This document shows, piece after piece, positions 33,488-44,751 of a DNA stretch of 64,000 bases (position 1 is the stretch's first letter; each line of letters starts with the position of its first letter). The stretch comes from Ariolimax columbianus (Eukaryota > Mollusca > Gastropoda > Stylommatophora > Arionidae), in assembly GCA_036924085.1 (NCBI GenBank), contig JAVGWX010000019.1, positions 7,318,141 to 7,382,140 on the forward strand, given 5' to 3'. The notes under the pieces are model-generated. The model did not search any database. It saw nothing but the letters and a program-made list of their open reading frames with translations, and had not been told where the DNA came from. The position numbers and the translations under genes are program-made.

Positions 33488-33989
33488 AAAAGTGAGGACA
33501 TTCAAACAATTTCTGGAGTACCTTAATCCAAGCAACTTGAAAAATTCTGATTTTTAAAACTTTTCTTCATTATAAATAGTGACTGCATCATCTTATGAGC
33601 TTATTTCCAATCTTTTTTTACAGACAAAAGTAATTTTAGGACATAATTATCAAATTGTATTTTGCAATGATTTGTTCAGATTTTGTGTACTGATTCATAA
33701 ACACTTAATAAGTAGCACGTCATCTGTCTGTGTGGTTAAATACAGGTTTAGTGGCGTTACTAATAATGTTTGGAAATTTATTTTAGTTCACATTTTAAAA
33801 AACAGTCTACAGAGCACCATTTTCCACATGTAGATTGGTCTTTGTCATTCATGATATTTGTTTCTTGGTTTTGTTTACCTTGATGCCACAGAAGAAATTC
33901 ATAATTATAGTTAAACATTTGCAAGTTCATAATTATTGCATGATTACAGCAATTGATCATAGGTCAGTTGGTACTAAGAGATAGAAAAA

Positions 33990-34330
33990 CTTTCTTCTGA
34001 CCCAGAGGCACTCCGTCTTGTCTTATACACATGAGTCTGCCTACAATCTATTAATAGGGAGTTAGATTATTTCATATTTTTTAACCTGACATGATGATAA
34101 CAATTGGTTCTCTAGGGCCACATGCAGCAGTGCAAATGAAGTGGGGTACATCTGCAGGAGCATCGGGATGAGTTCTCTTTTCTTTATAAGGATCCAAATC
34201 CCTACAACATTCTATCCCGGAGATAGGGACGATGGCTCTGTAAAACACTGCGGCTCTGGCAGTCCTTTTTGCACTCCATTCAGCTCTTGCAAATCCCAAT
34301 TTAGACTATTAATTTTGTGACAGGCTATAT
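33990..34330 (-). mobile_element. LINE C-terminal fragment with zinc-finger-like end
   Basis: Minus-strand ORF 34081-34299 reads EWSAKRTARAAVFYRA ... THPDAPADVPHFICTAACG. The PADVPHFICTA-CG block precedes the C-terminal finger of a different LINE family with an EN-RT-finger layout. The finger itself is frameshifted. Confidence 0.55.
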
Positions 34331-34889
34331 CCATATCTGCAGCAGATCCATAGTCAATAAAATAATGTAGGTAAATGAAGTTATCAAATTGAATTCGTAA
34401 GTGCAGGAAAATAATTGACTCAGAGCACCTGGCCAGGGTGAGAAGCAGGACTGAGATAAGCCTGAATTAGATGAGGTCACCCACTGCTAGTCAGCGAAGT
34501 TGGTCAAAATCAGAACATGGATTCAAGCTTCCCATGGACCACCTCAACTATGCAGCAACTGACTTCCATTGTGGCCGCCTGCTTCATCTAGCATTCAATA
34601 GCCAACTCAGAACTGGTATGAAACAAGGGAATCTGACTGTAACTAAAATGAAGTATTGTGACAGTAACTCCTGTCTCACTGTCAAAGAGTCAAAGCATGC
34701 TGTTGAAAGCCAAGAGACTTTTAGATCTGATTGCACAATAGACGATCAATGTCTCCATTGGTCTGTAGGCACTGCTAATATCCTCTCAATGGATTAACTT
34801 AGAATTCTCAGAAGGTCGAAACTGTCGACCAGGGATGGCTGTGATGGGGCTGGTAACCTCAATTAGGGAAAAAAACTGTAAACAAATGT
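34331..34889. other. Unassigned; short ORF of 108 codons
   Basis: ORF 34471-34797 on the + strand (MRSPTASQRSWSKSEHG...) has no recognised domain and looks like decayed transposon DNA, possibly a LINE 5' region (CLHWSVGTANILS resembles an endonuclease start). Confidence 0.3.
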
Positions 34890-34932
34890 TTTTCTTACTG
34901 CAGTAAGTTATTTTATCTTGTTTGCCATACAG

Positions 34933-34980
34933 TAGTCGACTCAGCCGATGCAGGAACAGTCAAACTGCCTGTTGTAACTG
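34933..34980 (+). CDS. Host gene exon: stalk exon 2
   Basis: 48 bases between the near-identical acceptor ttgtttgccatacag and donor gtacat, phase 1-1, encoding VVDSADAGTVKLPVVT with the split first codon. It is a duplicate of 32938-32988: the AT dinucleotide at the acceptor and one more base are absent, so the exon is exactly one codon shorter and keeps the frame. The glycosylation sequon of stalk exon 1 is lost. Flanking intron sequence on both sides aligns for several hundred bases. The frame continues into the transmembrane exon at 46003. Confidence 0.72.
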
Positions 34981-35411
34981 GTACATATTTTTCCATATAC
35001 CCCAGTGTTGTTATCCTGCTTTTAGTACATGCTGGCTGCTTTGGTCAATTTTAAGTTAAGCTCATACACATCAATATTTTAACATTTGTGCTATTTTAAC
35101 TATCTCGTTTATATTTCTTTCTTTTATTTGAAGTATTTCTGTAAGTGAAATTTTGTTGTTGTTGAAAGACTGTTGAATTGAACTATGTCTCATGTTGAAA
35201 ACTATCTTTTTCATGGATCTGCCAAATTTTATTTTAATTTCTGTCTTGCTTGTAATGTTCAAAAATGTGTAATCTTGTCATTCTCTGATTGTATAGAGCT
35301 TAGCAATTTCTTCTACCCATCATCTAAGCTAAATAATTCATTTGATTTATATGAGGAACAAGTAATATTGTCTTCTGATTTTGACTTGTTAATTCCTCAC
35401 AGTGAGTTTAC

Positions 35412-35618
35412 TTCAAGCGGTTGTGCGTTGCACTGTGGTTTTTATTTTGCGCCTGTCGGCCCAGTGCATCTGACCATTTTATCTAAGGGTCTGCTTCTTC
35501 CTGTATTTTCTAAGGGTTTGTTTCCCCGGGGTAACAGCCGGTGCTGTGATGGAGATTGAACCTAGCACCTTTGGTTTGTGAGCCATGCCACTTAACCACT
35601 AGGCCACGCCATCCCCTG
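35412..35618 (-). mobile_element. SINE-A copy 6
   Basis: Minus-strand SINE-A. The head at the right keeps a good box A (complement of tggcctagtgg at about 35603-35613) and an altered box B. The tail side stops in the body at tgtgcgttgcactgtgg, so the A-rich tail is missing. Confidence 0.88.
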
Positions 35619-35639
35619 CCTGTGGTATGGGCTCCTCTA

Positions 35640-35873
35640 CAGATTTTGGCACTCTGTGTATTGTCCTGTCACTAATAGATATGCTTTCAGCATTGTAACC
35701 TTTTCCCTATCTGCAGCTATTAAAATATGGTGGCAATTTCGGGTCGGGCAAGAGCTGCAGTCCATTCAGCTGTGCCAAGTTCTCCAACTCTTCTCCATTA
35801 TCATCTGATTCCTTGTATTCTCATGCAGTGCTATGACAGTTGAAATCTCCCATGACTATTTTGTTGCTTTGTG
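35640..35873 (-). mobile_element. LINE endonuclease, distal part
   Basis: Minus strand: VMGDFNCHSTALHENTRNQ (about 35867-35800), then LQLLPDPKLP-like sequence. This is the second half of the endonuclease whose first half is at 37165-37612. LTR-B lies between them. Confidence 0.75.
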
Positions 35874-37164
35874 TGTGACAGGTCTAACGTTATTTCTATC
35901 TTATCTTCCTTACCACTATCACTCACACTTTAATTTAACCACTAACAATTCTAATAACACAAGTAAAACAAGGAATGCTTATTTCATCAACATCAAACTC
36001 ATCATATCAAAACACTAGGCTCATAGATCGTATTATATTGTTCATCAATTATTTATTAATTCTAATGTCTCTCGATAGGTTTGTTATCATTACTTCTCTA
36101 ACTGCCTATGATTACTTCTAGAGGTTCGTGCAATTAGCACAGGATTTACTCTAGCACTAAACTTTACCCAGGGTTCTAATCAAGTGGTCAGAATCTAGCA
36201 ATTGTTCAATTCACCATCTATCTCTGTGCGTTGATATAATGCTGTCTTTCTACAATTTCTCAGTCCTCATCTATCTGTTCTTGCTCGTCTGATGTCCACC
36301 TCTCAGCTTACACAAAATGGATGTCTACCGAGACTTGTCTCGTCTCAACGTAAGGCAGATGTCTACTGAACCTCTTGTCTCGTCTCAACATCAGGAAGTC
36401 GGCGACTGCATCTATGCTCCGACTGCAGCTGTGCTCGTGTCTATGACAGATGACAGTGTTACTGTGGTTACTGTGGTTGTCAGGACGAGAAAACACACAA
36501 GTCAGAAAGACAGCTTCGTGTTGAAGCAACACGTTTCCGTCTGACGAGAATGAAGTCGGGTCACGAGAGCAAGGTGTTAGCGATGACGACTCAAACAGCA
36601 CATCACACATGGACAGATTCTTACACGTGTGTGGTCTCTCGTTGCCTTTCAGTGTTGGTCTGCTTCGGTGGCTTCTAATTCTATCTATCTATTCTGGTTA
36701 CTCATTGGCTAAGTTCTGTAGTTTAATCTGTCTGCTTGTTCTTGTCTAATATGCTACCTACTAAACTGCACAATAGAATACCCTTCTCTGCTGCTTCTGA
36801 TCTGTCCCCCTAATCTGTCTCCCCCAGCTTATATGCTAAGCTGTCTGCTTTGGTCAATGACTTCTTCTTTCTTGAGTTCATTTCCCTCAAACTCTATTTG
36901 AACTGGTGTGTCCCAGAGAAAGGCTACCTTGTTTTTCAAATTACTGAATGACCTATAGGTCATGAGATTCCCAGTTCAAATCGTAGGAACGAGAACCATT
37001 TTAGCTGGACAGTTTTAAACTGCATTGTTTGAGAGTTAAGGACATGCCCCGTTCAATGAACTGAACCTCTCGGGCCGGGCTCTCAAGTTATGTGTGGGTA
37101 CCACAAACAATATTTTCAGGGCTTCCCTGGCGTTGGCTTGTTGGACCCTTGTAACTCTGTTACA
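35874..37164. mobile_element. LTR-B, solo-LTR-like element
   Basis: 1291 bp, starting TGTGACAGGT and ending ACTCTGTTACA, flanked by TGTG (35870-35873 and 37165-37168). It interrupts a LINE endonuclease at one point: reading across the two flanks restores the ITKQQNSHG/KIVMGDFN region. Its interior is unlike LTR-A except for the TGTtAC-type ends. Short ORFs within it are not recognised. Confidence 0.75.
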
Positions 37165-37612
37165 TGTGATCTGAAGTCAGGTTGTTTGAAAATAAAGTTA
37201 TAATTCAGTGGCTTATATACTGATGTCACTGTACATGATTGGGTTTGGATCGTGAGGATCTCTATGTTTCATCTAAAGGTTTGGTCCGCTAAACTTATAT
37301 CTAGGTTTGGTGTGATAAAATGGCGCTGCCATATTGCTTATGTGGTATCTCCGCAACAAGCGTCATTCTGTCTGTTTTGGGTTTTTCTGTCAGCAATTGC
37401 ATGATGGGTCTCTTGGTCCATTAGTACATCACATTTGCGCTGAATGCATATTTAAGACAGTAGTGTGTCTTTGTTTACGGAGAGTCCTTCGATGTTGATT
37501 GAAATCAACACAGGCCTTTTTGCATTCCATGGTAAAATGAGTGCCTGTGTGTTAAAATCGTTTCCAGGGGACACCCAACTGCCTTATTGGTTGCAATCTT
37601 TGTGGAGGCTCC
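37165..37612 (-). mobile_element. LINE endonuclease, proximal part
   Basis: Minus strand in mixed frames: RPVLISINIEGLSVNKDTLL, CDVLMDQETHH, then CTVTSVYKPLNYNF, leading into LTR-B. The LMDQETH block corresponds to the E of the endonuclease QE-T motif. Confidence 0.7.
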
Positions 37613-38485
37613 TGTGGCATAGTCTAGAGGGTTCGCTGAGGGTTACTATCTAGAATGTTACAACATGCATCCACATCATGACACGACCACACACAGCAAT
37701 TAACACAGTAAACACTTTCCAACAACTGGTGTCATATTTGATAACATCATTCAATATACACAATAAAATTTGCATAAAGAACAAAATACATCTGAACTAC
37801 ATGATCATATATTATACATATTAATATAAATATTAACTACAGTGGAGGTTTTAAGCACAAGCTTTTGAATGTTTCCCCCAGCTCATATAACCCAGCTCTA
37901 GCCGCTACACTCTCCTCCCCTTATTAACACACTCTCACAAACTCATCTTCACGATCATATTCTGCACACTGCCATTCTATGCACCCACTAGCACTCAGAT
38001 CCCTTCAGACATGTGATCTGTACATTCACAAATACTTCCCATTCACATTTACTATCTGATCAATTACCATCTGGCGATCTGTGCATTCACAAATACTTCT
38101 TCCTTCTAATCGGAATCACGAATTCACTTATGGTCACACACTCAGTTGATCTGTGCATACACATACTTTAGAACACACATTGTTCACTCGGTGTCCTGCA
38201 CAATATTACAGAAATTCAGTTTTCTTCTAGTCACAAGGTTTCCAGCACACATACTTATAGAGTGACTGGCCAAGACTCGAAGACGCATGCTGGTTCTGTC
38301 ATCCTGCAACATATTCTATCACTCACAAACTCCTAATAAGCCTGCTAACTAGTAGCAGCCTCTCAATCGCTCTGCTAGTCAGCCTGCTAGTCCATGCAAT
38401 TCATTCTCTCTCTCTCTCATGGCCAGTCTGCTGAAAGACCTAGAAATACCTTTTCATCTCAAGCTTGCGAAGATATGGCTGTGAA
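37613..38485. mobile_element. LTR-A copy 2, 3'-truncated
   Basis: Starts TGTGGCATAG, then tgttacaacatgcatccacatc, and follows the LTR-A sequence through gactggccaagactcgaag up to ctcaagcttgcgaagatatg, where it stops. The 3' terminus and target duplication are missing, replaced by an RTE tail. Confidence 0.8.
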
Positions 38486-38598
38486 GACGTATGCCGAGCT
38501 GAAGACTGCTGCAGAGGATAGGCAGAAATGGAAAGACAAAATCCATGAGCTTGTTGACCAGTCCTAGGACTGAATGACCTGTTGATGATGATGAGTCA
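38486..38598 (+). mobile_element. RTE-type LINE 3' end, about 113 bp
   Basis: Encodes VKTYAELKTAAEDRQKW and KDKIHELVDQS, stop, then tgatgatgatgag. These are the last residues and tail of an RTE-type element. Confidence 0.75.
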
Positions 38599-38599
38599 A

Positions 38600-39350
38600 A
38601 ATGCCATTTATTTTTCTATATAATCTCCTGCAACGTTTATGCACTTATCCTAGTGTATAATTAATGCCTGAAAAGCTTTAGCTTATTAAGATTTGTCTCT
38701 GAACCAATCCAGGACATCCTGTTTCACTCCGTCATCAGTACTGAAATGCTGACCTCCCAGGAATTCTTTTAGTGGTCCAAACGGGTGGAAATTACTCGGA
38801 GCAAGGTCTGAACTGTAATGTGGATGTGGCAATACTTCTCAGCCGAGTTGCTGCAGATGGCACATAGTGCGTTAGAACGTTCAGTGCAGGTTTGAATTTT
38901 TATCTGCTGGTCAAAAGTGAAAAGCTGTCTTGGCACCCAGTGTACACTAACCTTCCGAAAATGCAAATGTTCATGAATAATAGTGTTTACCATAACCAGA
39001 GAAAGACTTGCTTCTTGTGCAATTTTGCGACAGGTTATGTGTTGATTATCCTGGATAAGGAACCACCACGGCCGGGATATTCACTTGTAGATATACGGCC
39101 TTCTCTAAAACGTTTACACCATTCAAATGTTTTACTGCAACTGAGTGTCTCATCAGCATATTGTGATTGCAGTCTTCTGTAAATTTTCGCGAGTTTCATG
39201 CTTTCTTTCACAAGAAACTTCATCACTACTTGCTGTTCCATGCAAGCACAAACAGTGTTGTCTGCCATATTTTATTTATCTGTCATCTGACTGGCCCATG
39301 GCAAGTGGGCTATCTAGCAGCATTAGGATACAAGTGCCCCTAACTAATCA
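38600..39350 (-). pseudogene. mariner transposase, internally deleted
   Basis: The minus strand begins ADNTVCACMEQQVVMKFLV, then KTFEWCKRFREGR and PGRGGS (paired HTH), continues VSVHWVPRQLF and then jumps to YSSDLAPSNFHPFGPLKE (third catalytic D region), DDGVKQDVLDWF and DKCINVAGDYIEK. The region with the first two catalytic aspartates is missing. No complete TIR identified. Confidence 0.85.
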
Positions 39351-39369
39351 TAGTAGTTCAAGCACACTA

Positions 39370-40535
39370 TAACCCATTCAGATAGAACTAGAACAAAAAG
39401 TCCCGGTTTGATTTAAACGCTCCTTGTATATGTCATTTATGAACAAGATAAAGATGGAAGGAGAGATGACTCCTCTCTGGGGTACGCCTTGTTGGTTATT
39501 CTGTGGCTCAGTGATCCATCTGATTTGACTCTTGCAGTGCGGTACCAGAGGAAGATTTGTATCCAACTGTACATTCTGCCTTCTACTATGTTGTTTAATA
39601 GTTTAAGGAGGAGTCCTTCTCTCCATACCATGTCTAAAGCTTTTGCCATATCTACATAGACCGCAAGTACTTTTTCATTTTCCTTGAATGCATTTTCCAT
39701 TTCTTGAGTTAGGTACACTAGTTTGTCTTCTGTGCTGCGGTTAATCATGAAGGCTGACTGTGAATTGAGTAAGAGCTGGTTTTTTTCCAGATGATTTATT
39801 AGTCTTACCACTTTAACCGTGATTTTTCCCACACAGCTAAGCAGACATGAGACTATAGCTATTCTTGCATGTCTTGTCCGTTTTTTGATTTTCTGATGGA
39901 GATAATGATAGCTTCCTACCACTAACCCCTGCTCTATGATTGCTTTCTTCTTGCCCCTTGATCTAAGTTTTTAATCATTTAATTTGTGATGCCATCTTTT
40001 CCTGGAGCTTTCTTGTTTTTGAGTTTCTGAATAACAGTGTTTATCTCTATCATTTTGAATGATGCCTTCATGCAGGGATCCTCGGTCTGGGTATTTAGAT
40101 TCTCTTTTATCTCAATGTTGAAGTACTTTCCTCTCTGAAAAATTCAGCTATAATGTTTGCTGTTATTTACCCACTATGATGTTTCTTGTTTTCCTTAATG
40201 ACTGTATTCCCATGGCTCCCTCTTTTTTCTTCATTTAAGGCATTTGTCAAGTTCTAGAGTTTACTTGTGTTCCTCTCCATGTTGAGGACTTCAATCTTTT
40301 CATGCCTTCTTTGAATCTCATTCTTCTTTTTGCTCCATGAATGTGTTTTAATTGTGTTGTGTTTTCCTATGTTTTATGGTGAAGGATTTTTGTCCATGGT
40401 TTCTCTTGCTTCATTTAGTTCTTTGTGAATGTTCCATAGTGTTTCACTCCAGTAAGGATTATAGTTTTTTTAATTTTCACGTGGATACCTATTATCTTAC
40501 TATTTAAATATTCTGACCCATCTGCTCTGTCTAAA
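39370..40535 (-). mobile_element. LINE reverse transcriptase remnant
   Basis: Minus-strand ORF 39437-39922 shows LLSCVGKITVKVVRLINHLE, STEDKLVYLTQEMENAF, AVYVDMAKALDMVW (motif A, with the usual KAFD as KALD) and EGRMYSWIQIFLWYRTARV. ORF 39378-39566 adds GVISPSIFILFINDIY (motif B). 40140-40500 reads a linker with KKAPGKDGITN. Type: RNase H-class LINE. Confidence 0.8.
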
Positions 40536-40539
40536 ATGC

Positions 40540-41140
40540 CCATCATTGTGACCTTTCTTAACTTTTTTCCTTAAGTGTTCCTATAAGACTTGAATCTTTG
40601 CATAATTATTTCTGTACCATCTCTCTTTACATTATTAGTTTCTACCAATTCCACAACATGACTGTTTGCTCTGTTATCTATCCTCTTAATTCTCCCCACT
40701 ATGTCCTAAATATTTGCTCCCCCAATGTTCATTTTTTTTAACATTTTGTTTTGTTTAGACTAATGTCTGCCAACATCCTTCACCATTGAATTCCCTACTA
40801 ACAATACTGAACCCTCACTTATATTTGCATACTTCTCTGCTAAGCTCTCTGCCCTGTACTGTTTCCTCTCTAGAATCTCCCTTACTTCCAATTCCTACTT
40901 CCATCTCTAACCTATATCTAACTGACAGTGGCTTTATTTTATCATCTCGGCTACCCAACTGCAGCTTCTTTAAAACTTCCTAAATTTTCTCTTGTTTCTC
41001 TTCTATTTTGATCTGCCTCATTTCAATCTCCTCCAATCTCTTCTTAGTTGTCCTATCACACTCTGTTTGAGCATGCCTCTCTTCTACTCTACATACCCTA
41101 CATATCTTTTACTCCATGATTTTATCCAGCACAAAAATAA
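40540..41140 (-). mobile_element. CR1-type ORF1 esterase (SGNH-like) remnant
   Basis: Mixed minus-strand frames give LLVGNSMVKDVGR (GDS block I, as GNS), MNIGGANIQDIVGRI-like sequence and VVELVETNNVKRDGTEI (the VGTNN block). These follow the order of the SGNH-hydrolase/esterase domain known from CR1-like ORF1 proteins. Preceded by LKKLQLGSRDDKIKPL. The serine block is altered, so no activity is expected. Confidence 0.6.
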
Positions 41141-41183
41141 TACAGCCATTATGTTATGTTATTCAGAATAGACATCATCGCAA
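41141..41183. other. Short spacer
   Basis: Nothing recognised. Confidence 0.4.
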
Positions 41184-41560
41184 TCTGGACTCTCATTCTC
41201 TCTCAACAGATGGCAAAATGTATGAATATTAATGGTTTCAGCAGGTTGCTGGCTGTACACAATCCTGCTCTGTCCTTTCAGGCACTCCTCCCTGCTTGGA
41301 CCCACTTTTCATAACAAACTTCTAGAGCCTGTGAATTATAAACTAAATGATTGCAGTGTTGTCATTCAAGAGGAAATAATTGGTTACATTCAATAATGAA
41401 TGAGTATGTAATGTTCCCACAATGGGTGCTTTCAAAGTCGACACTTAGCTCATTCATTTGCAGTTAACTCCAGCATGACAAGGACACAAGCCCCTGGACG
41501 TTTATGGCAACTATGTCTGCTATCCACTCATGCTCTAGCAATCTTTTCTATGTCTATTGA
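41184..41560 (-). mobile_element. LINE RNase H-region fragment
   Basis: Aligns by eye with 44148-44560 (shared tactaatggtt-like, gctgattgtacac-like and ccagnatgacnaggac blocks), where the minus-strand frame shows an RNase H motif. This copy is the more decayed. Confidence 0.5.
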
Positions 41561-42654
41561 AGCAAGAACTGAAAGTTGAATACAATGACAGTCCTGATTA
41601 TTGAAGCCACAGGGCAGATTCCTTCATATTATTATTTAAATAGCATTTTGTTTTCAATGATGTGTTTCCTGTACACATGTACAGTCATACATACACAGTC
41701 ATTCTTAGCTGTATTTACATGTTTTGTAGGCAAAAGAAACCATATTTTTCTATCATGGTGTTGTTAGGTCTTGGGGTTATCTACAAGTTGCTATCTGAAC
41801 TACACAGTATTTGTGTCTTCCCATAAATTTATGTTTTTGTGGCATTAAAATTAGTTTTTTCGAGTAAGGAAACTGATCTAGAAATCTTGTAATTTGGTCA
41901 GTCAAATCAGTGACTGTGAGAAATTACAATTGTTAGAATCTTGCTATTAAACTTAATTAATGTAACTCTATTGAGAACATTATCCATCTTGCTGTTTTGC
42001 TTGTTTTGAGCAATATCTCAGTAATTATTACAACTTTTAAGGAGAAGTCATTTTGACAGCTACTATTCATATTTTAGATGTTGACTTACACAACCTGATT
42101 TTTTTTACATAAAACTGCTGGTGGTAGTTGCAAAGTGGTCTATGGTGGGCATAACTTCAGTTTCAGTATAGTATTCTTTAAATTAAAAAGAAAAGTCACT
42201 GTGATGATCCGGTGAAAAAAATAAACATGTTAAAACATAGTAATGAAAAGTGAATAATTAAAGTACATGATTAAATATTATTGAATTAAACTTATTTACA
42301 GTAGTCTGTTTCCTCATCAAGGAGGATTTAGTCTGTTCTTGCTAATTTTCCTTGTTTGCAAAAAAATCTACAAAACATTCATTGAAGTTTGCCGTTTATA
42401 CAAAAACTAAATTTTTGTTGTCATGAAATCCTTGATATACATTCACACAATGCTAAAGACTAACTTTAACAGTGATTATCTGCCTTCAACTTGAAAACTT
42501 TTAATTAAAATGAAGAAAGTTTAGACTTCTTTAAAATATATAAAACTAAGTTTAGGCATATACAATATATGTGGAAGTGTATTAGATACTATGAGAATAG
42601 CAGAAGGCACAGTGAACGAGTTAACACTAGAAAGAAATTTGCAGTTGACTTCTT
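41561..42654. other. Host intron, unassigned
   Basis: About 1.1 kb of AT-rich DNA with no coding signal, repeat or inverted ends that I can see. Confidence 0.55.
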
Positions 42655-42905
42655 GTTCCAGGGTCAGTGAACCAGAGTTGTACAAGATCCTATTCTACCT
42701 TCAAGTGGTGGGTCTAGACACAGAGTGCATCAGTGCAGCCTGACTGAGTGAATAGGGATTAAAGGGGAAGGCAGCCCAGTTAATAAAAAGTTGTCAAGTT
42801 GAAACCAGATGTATTGGGCCAAAAGGCATAACTATTGCAGCCTCGCTGTAAACTATGGTACAACGTAACAAAACTTACTTTTTCAGAATGAACAAAGAAG
42901 AAGAA
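42655..42905 (+). mobile_element. SINE-B copy 2 with (GAA)n tail
   Basis: Begins near ccagggtcagtgaaccagag and shares the core ttgaaaccagatgtattggg and the block cagcctcgctgtaaactatg with the 57661 copy. Ends aacaaagaagaagaag. The tail type differs from SINE-B copy 1 (A-rich). Confidence 0.75.
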
Positions 42906-43719
42906 GTTACTAAGTAAAAAGGAAAATATTTACAAATGATTAGGAGACTCTCAAGAAAGTAATCCATCAAATAATATCAAAACAAGAATAAAAGGGACTG
43001 CAAGATAGAAATATGCAGCATTTGAAATTGAACATTTAAGCTAGCGACCAATGGAGTAAAAATAAAGACATTTTACAATTATTTGCCTCTGATGGTCCTC
43101 TCAGGGATATACATGTGTACAGAAAGGCTATTCAGGCAAAGTATAGTTCATACTTGCTAGGTATATGGATTTCATTTCCTCCGCCCCATCCCCCACCCCC
43201 AACCTCCAAACAAATTTACTAAATAGTCTAATCATGTCTCTGTAACTCTTAGCACTTCCTACATTTTCTCACATCTTTATCATCCCTCCTTCCTTATCAC
43301 TTGTTCGGCACAATGACATATCCATTTGTTTCTTAATACTATTTGTATTGTTCCTATCCTTAGTGAAGACTTTTTCATTATACCTTAGAAAGTTGTACCT
43401 TTTTTTTTGAGTCTATGTTAATTTGATCTGTACTTGTCTCTAAGTATTAGCATACATAAATATAAATATCAAGTCCAACAGGATTAAAACTACAAGCTGT
43501 CATCAGTTATGTTATATTTCCCATATGGCTCATGGCAGAGACTGAAAGTGAACTTGGCATATGAAAAATATAACATTCTGTTAACAGTTTGTAGTGCTGT
43601 TATATTTTTCATATTCCTCATGAAAATGAGCATTACATTTGTTTAATTAGTGGTGCATTTAGAACATTTAGTAAATCATTTACAAAAGAATTGTTTTAAA
43701 ACAAACTGGCTATGCCATG
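42906..43719. other. Host intron, unassigned
   Basis: No feature recognised. A cccc-rich spot at about 43180-43205 is simple sequence. Confidence 0.5.
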
Positions 43720-43905
43720 GTGATTCCGTGGCGAAGTGGTTAAGCCGTCAGCCTCGTGGTCAGGTAGTGTGTGTTCGACTCCGGACTCCGCCGTCTTTTT
43801 CATGGGTACTTGATGCAGAGTCACCGCCATTTTGTAGTCGCCCTCTAGTTGTCTTGTCCTTGACTTGCTACTGGGGTCGGGCGGCACGAGACAAGAGAGA
43901 ATATA
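43720..43905 (+). mobile_element. SINE-C, tRNA-derived
   Basis: tRNA-like head with box A tggcgaagtgg (43729-43739) and box B gtgttcgactcc (43771-43782), 42 bp apart, then a body unlike SINE-A (gtcttgtccttgacttgc) and an end near gagaatataaaaacc. It cannot fold as a full tRNA because the acceptor ends do not pair, so it is a SINE and not a tRNA gene. Only copy seen. Confidence 0.7.
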
Positions 43906-44109
43906 AAAACCATTTAATTATTCATTGGTGATATGTTTTAATCTGTGGTCACTTAATAGTTTATTTGTACATTTTAATGTTTCTAGTCTCATCACAGATC
44001 ATGCTATTTCTAAATTTGGTCGTGCCAGTATGCCGTCAAGCTCAATTATACACATTGTTTTTAGGACGTTTCACATCCAAAGGCATTTATTCTCTGTTCT
44101 GTTAAGAGT
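43906..44109. other. Unassigned
   Basis: Nothing recognised. Confidence 0.4.
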
Positions 44110-44700
44110 CTACACCATTGATCTCTGGGCAGACATATAAGTGCTCAATCCCTCTCAGTAAATGGTGAAGAGTGAAGATACTAATGGTTCCCATGGCTTG
44201 CTGATTGTACACACTCCTGTCCACTCAGGTGCCCCTCTTGGCTGGGCTTGTGTATGATTTCAAAACTTTGCAATCTGTTTATCACCACTTCATCCATTGC
44301 AATGTCATCATCTAAGAGGCATCATTAATTAACTTAAAAATGGCATCTCTATTCATCATCAATAACCCTACTTCAGTTGAACCTCTCCCGATGCTACGAT
44401 GCCATTTATTTCATTTCTACAAACCCCAGAATGACCAGGACAGTAGATCCACACATGACCATGATGATTCTCTATGTTCGCTATTTGGGGAAACACCATT
44501 TGATTGCCTTACGGACTCTAGCTCTTGATTTCTTCTCAGGGTTTATTCCTGAAGCCTTCCCCATGAACGTCTTCCACAAGGCAGTGGGGGCCTTACAAAT
44601 ATTTGTTACATCGACAGTGCGTAACAATCACAATAATGTCACTTTACCATTTGTGTACTTTCAGCCGATTTCATAGCAGAATCATGAATATTGTACAGAT
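44110..44700 (-). mobile_element. LINE RNase H-region fragment
   Basis: The minus strand at about 44470-44380 reads GHVWIYCPGHSGVCRNE, the C-terminal RNase H block (PGHSGV-GNE) of RNase H-class LINEs. Upstream and downstream frames are broken. Confidence 0.65.
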
Positions 44701-44751
44701 AGTCCACGAATCTAACTTAGCTGTTCCCTTGCTACATGATGGGAATTCAAT

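Larger units (their letters stand above)
33498..35385 (+). repeat. Tandem genomic duplication, unit 2 (contains stalk exon 2)
   Basis: Blocks A' (33498-33668), B' (33669-33830) and C' (about 34890-35385) follow in the order of unit 1. A' and B' are directly joined here, which shows the pre-insertion state of the X copy in unit 1. Between B' and C' lies a LINE fragment and unassigned DNA instead of the mariner. Confidence 0.85.

Noticed and set aside
36308..36610. 100-aa ORF within LTR-B
   Set aside because: No recognisable domain, overlaps an ORF on the other strand, and lies in a non-coding LTR-like element.
43720..43800. tRNA gene
   Set aside because: Box A and B present, but no acceptor stem pairing. 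Called SINE-C.
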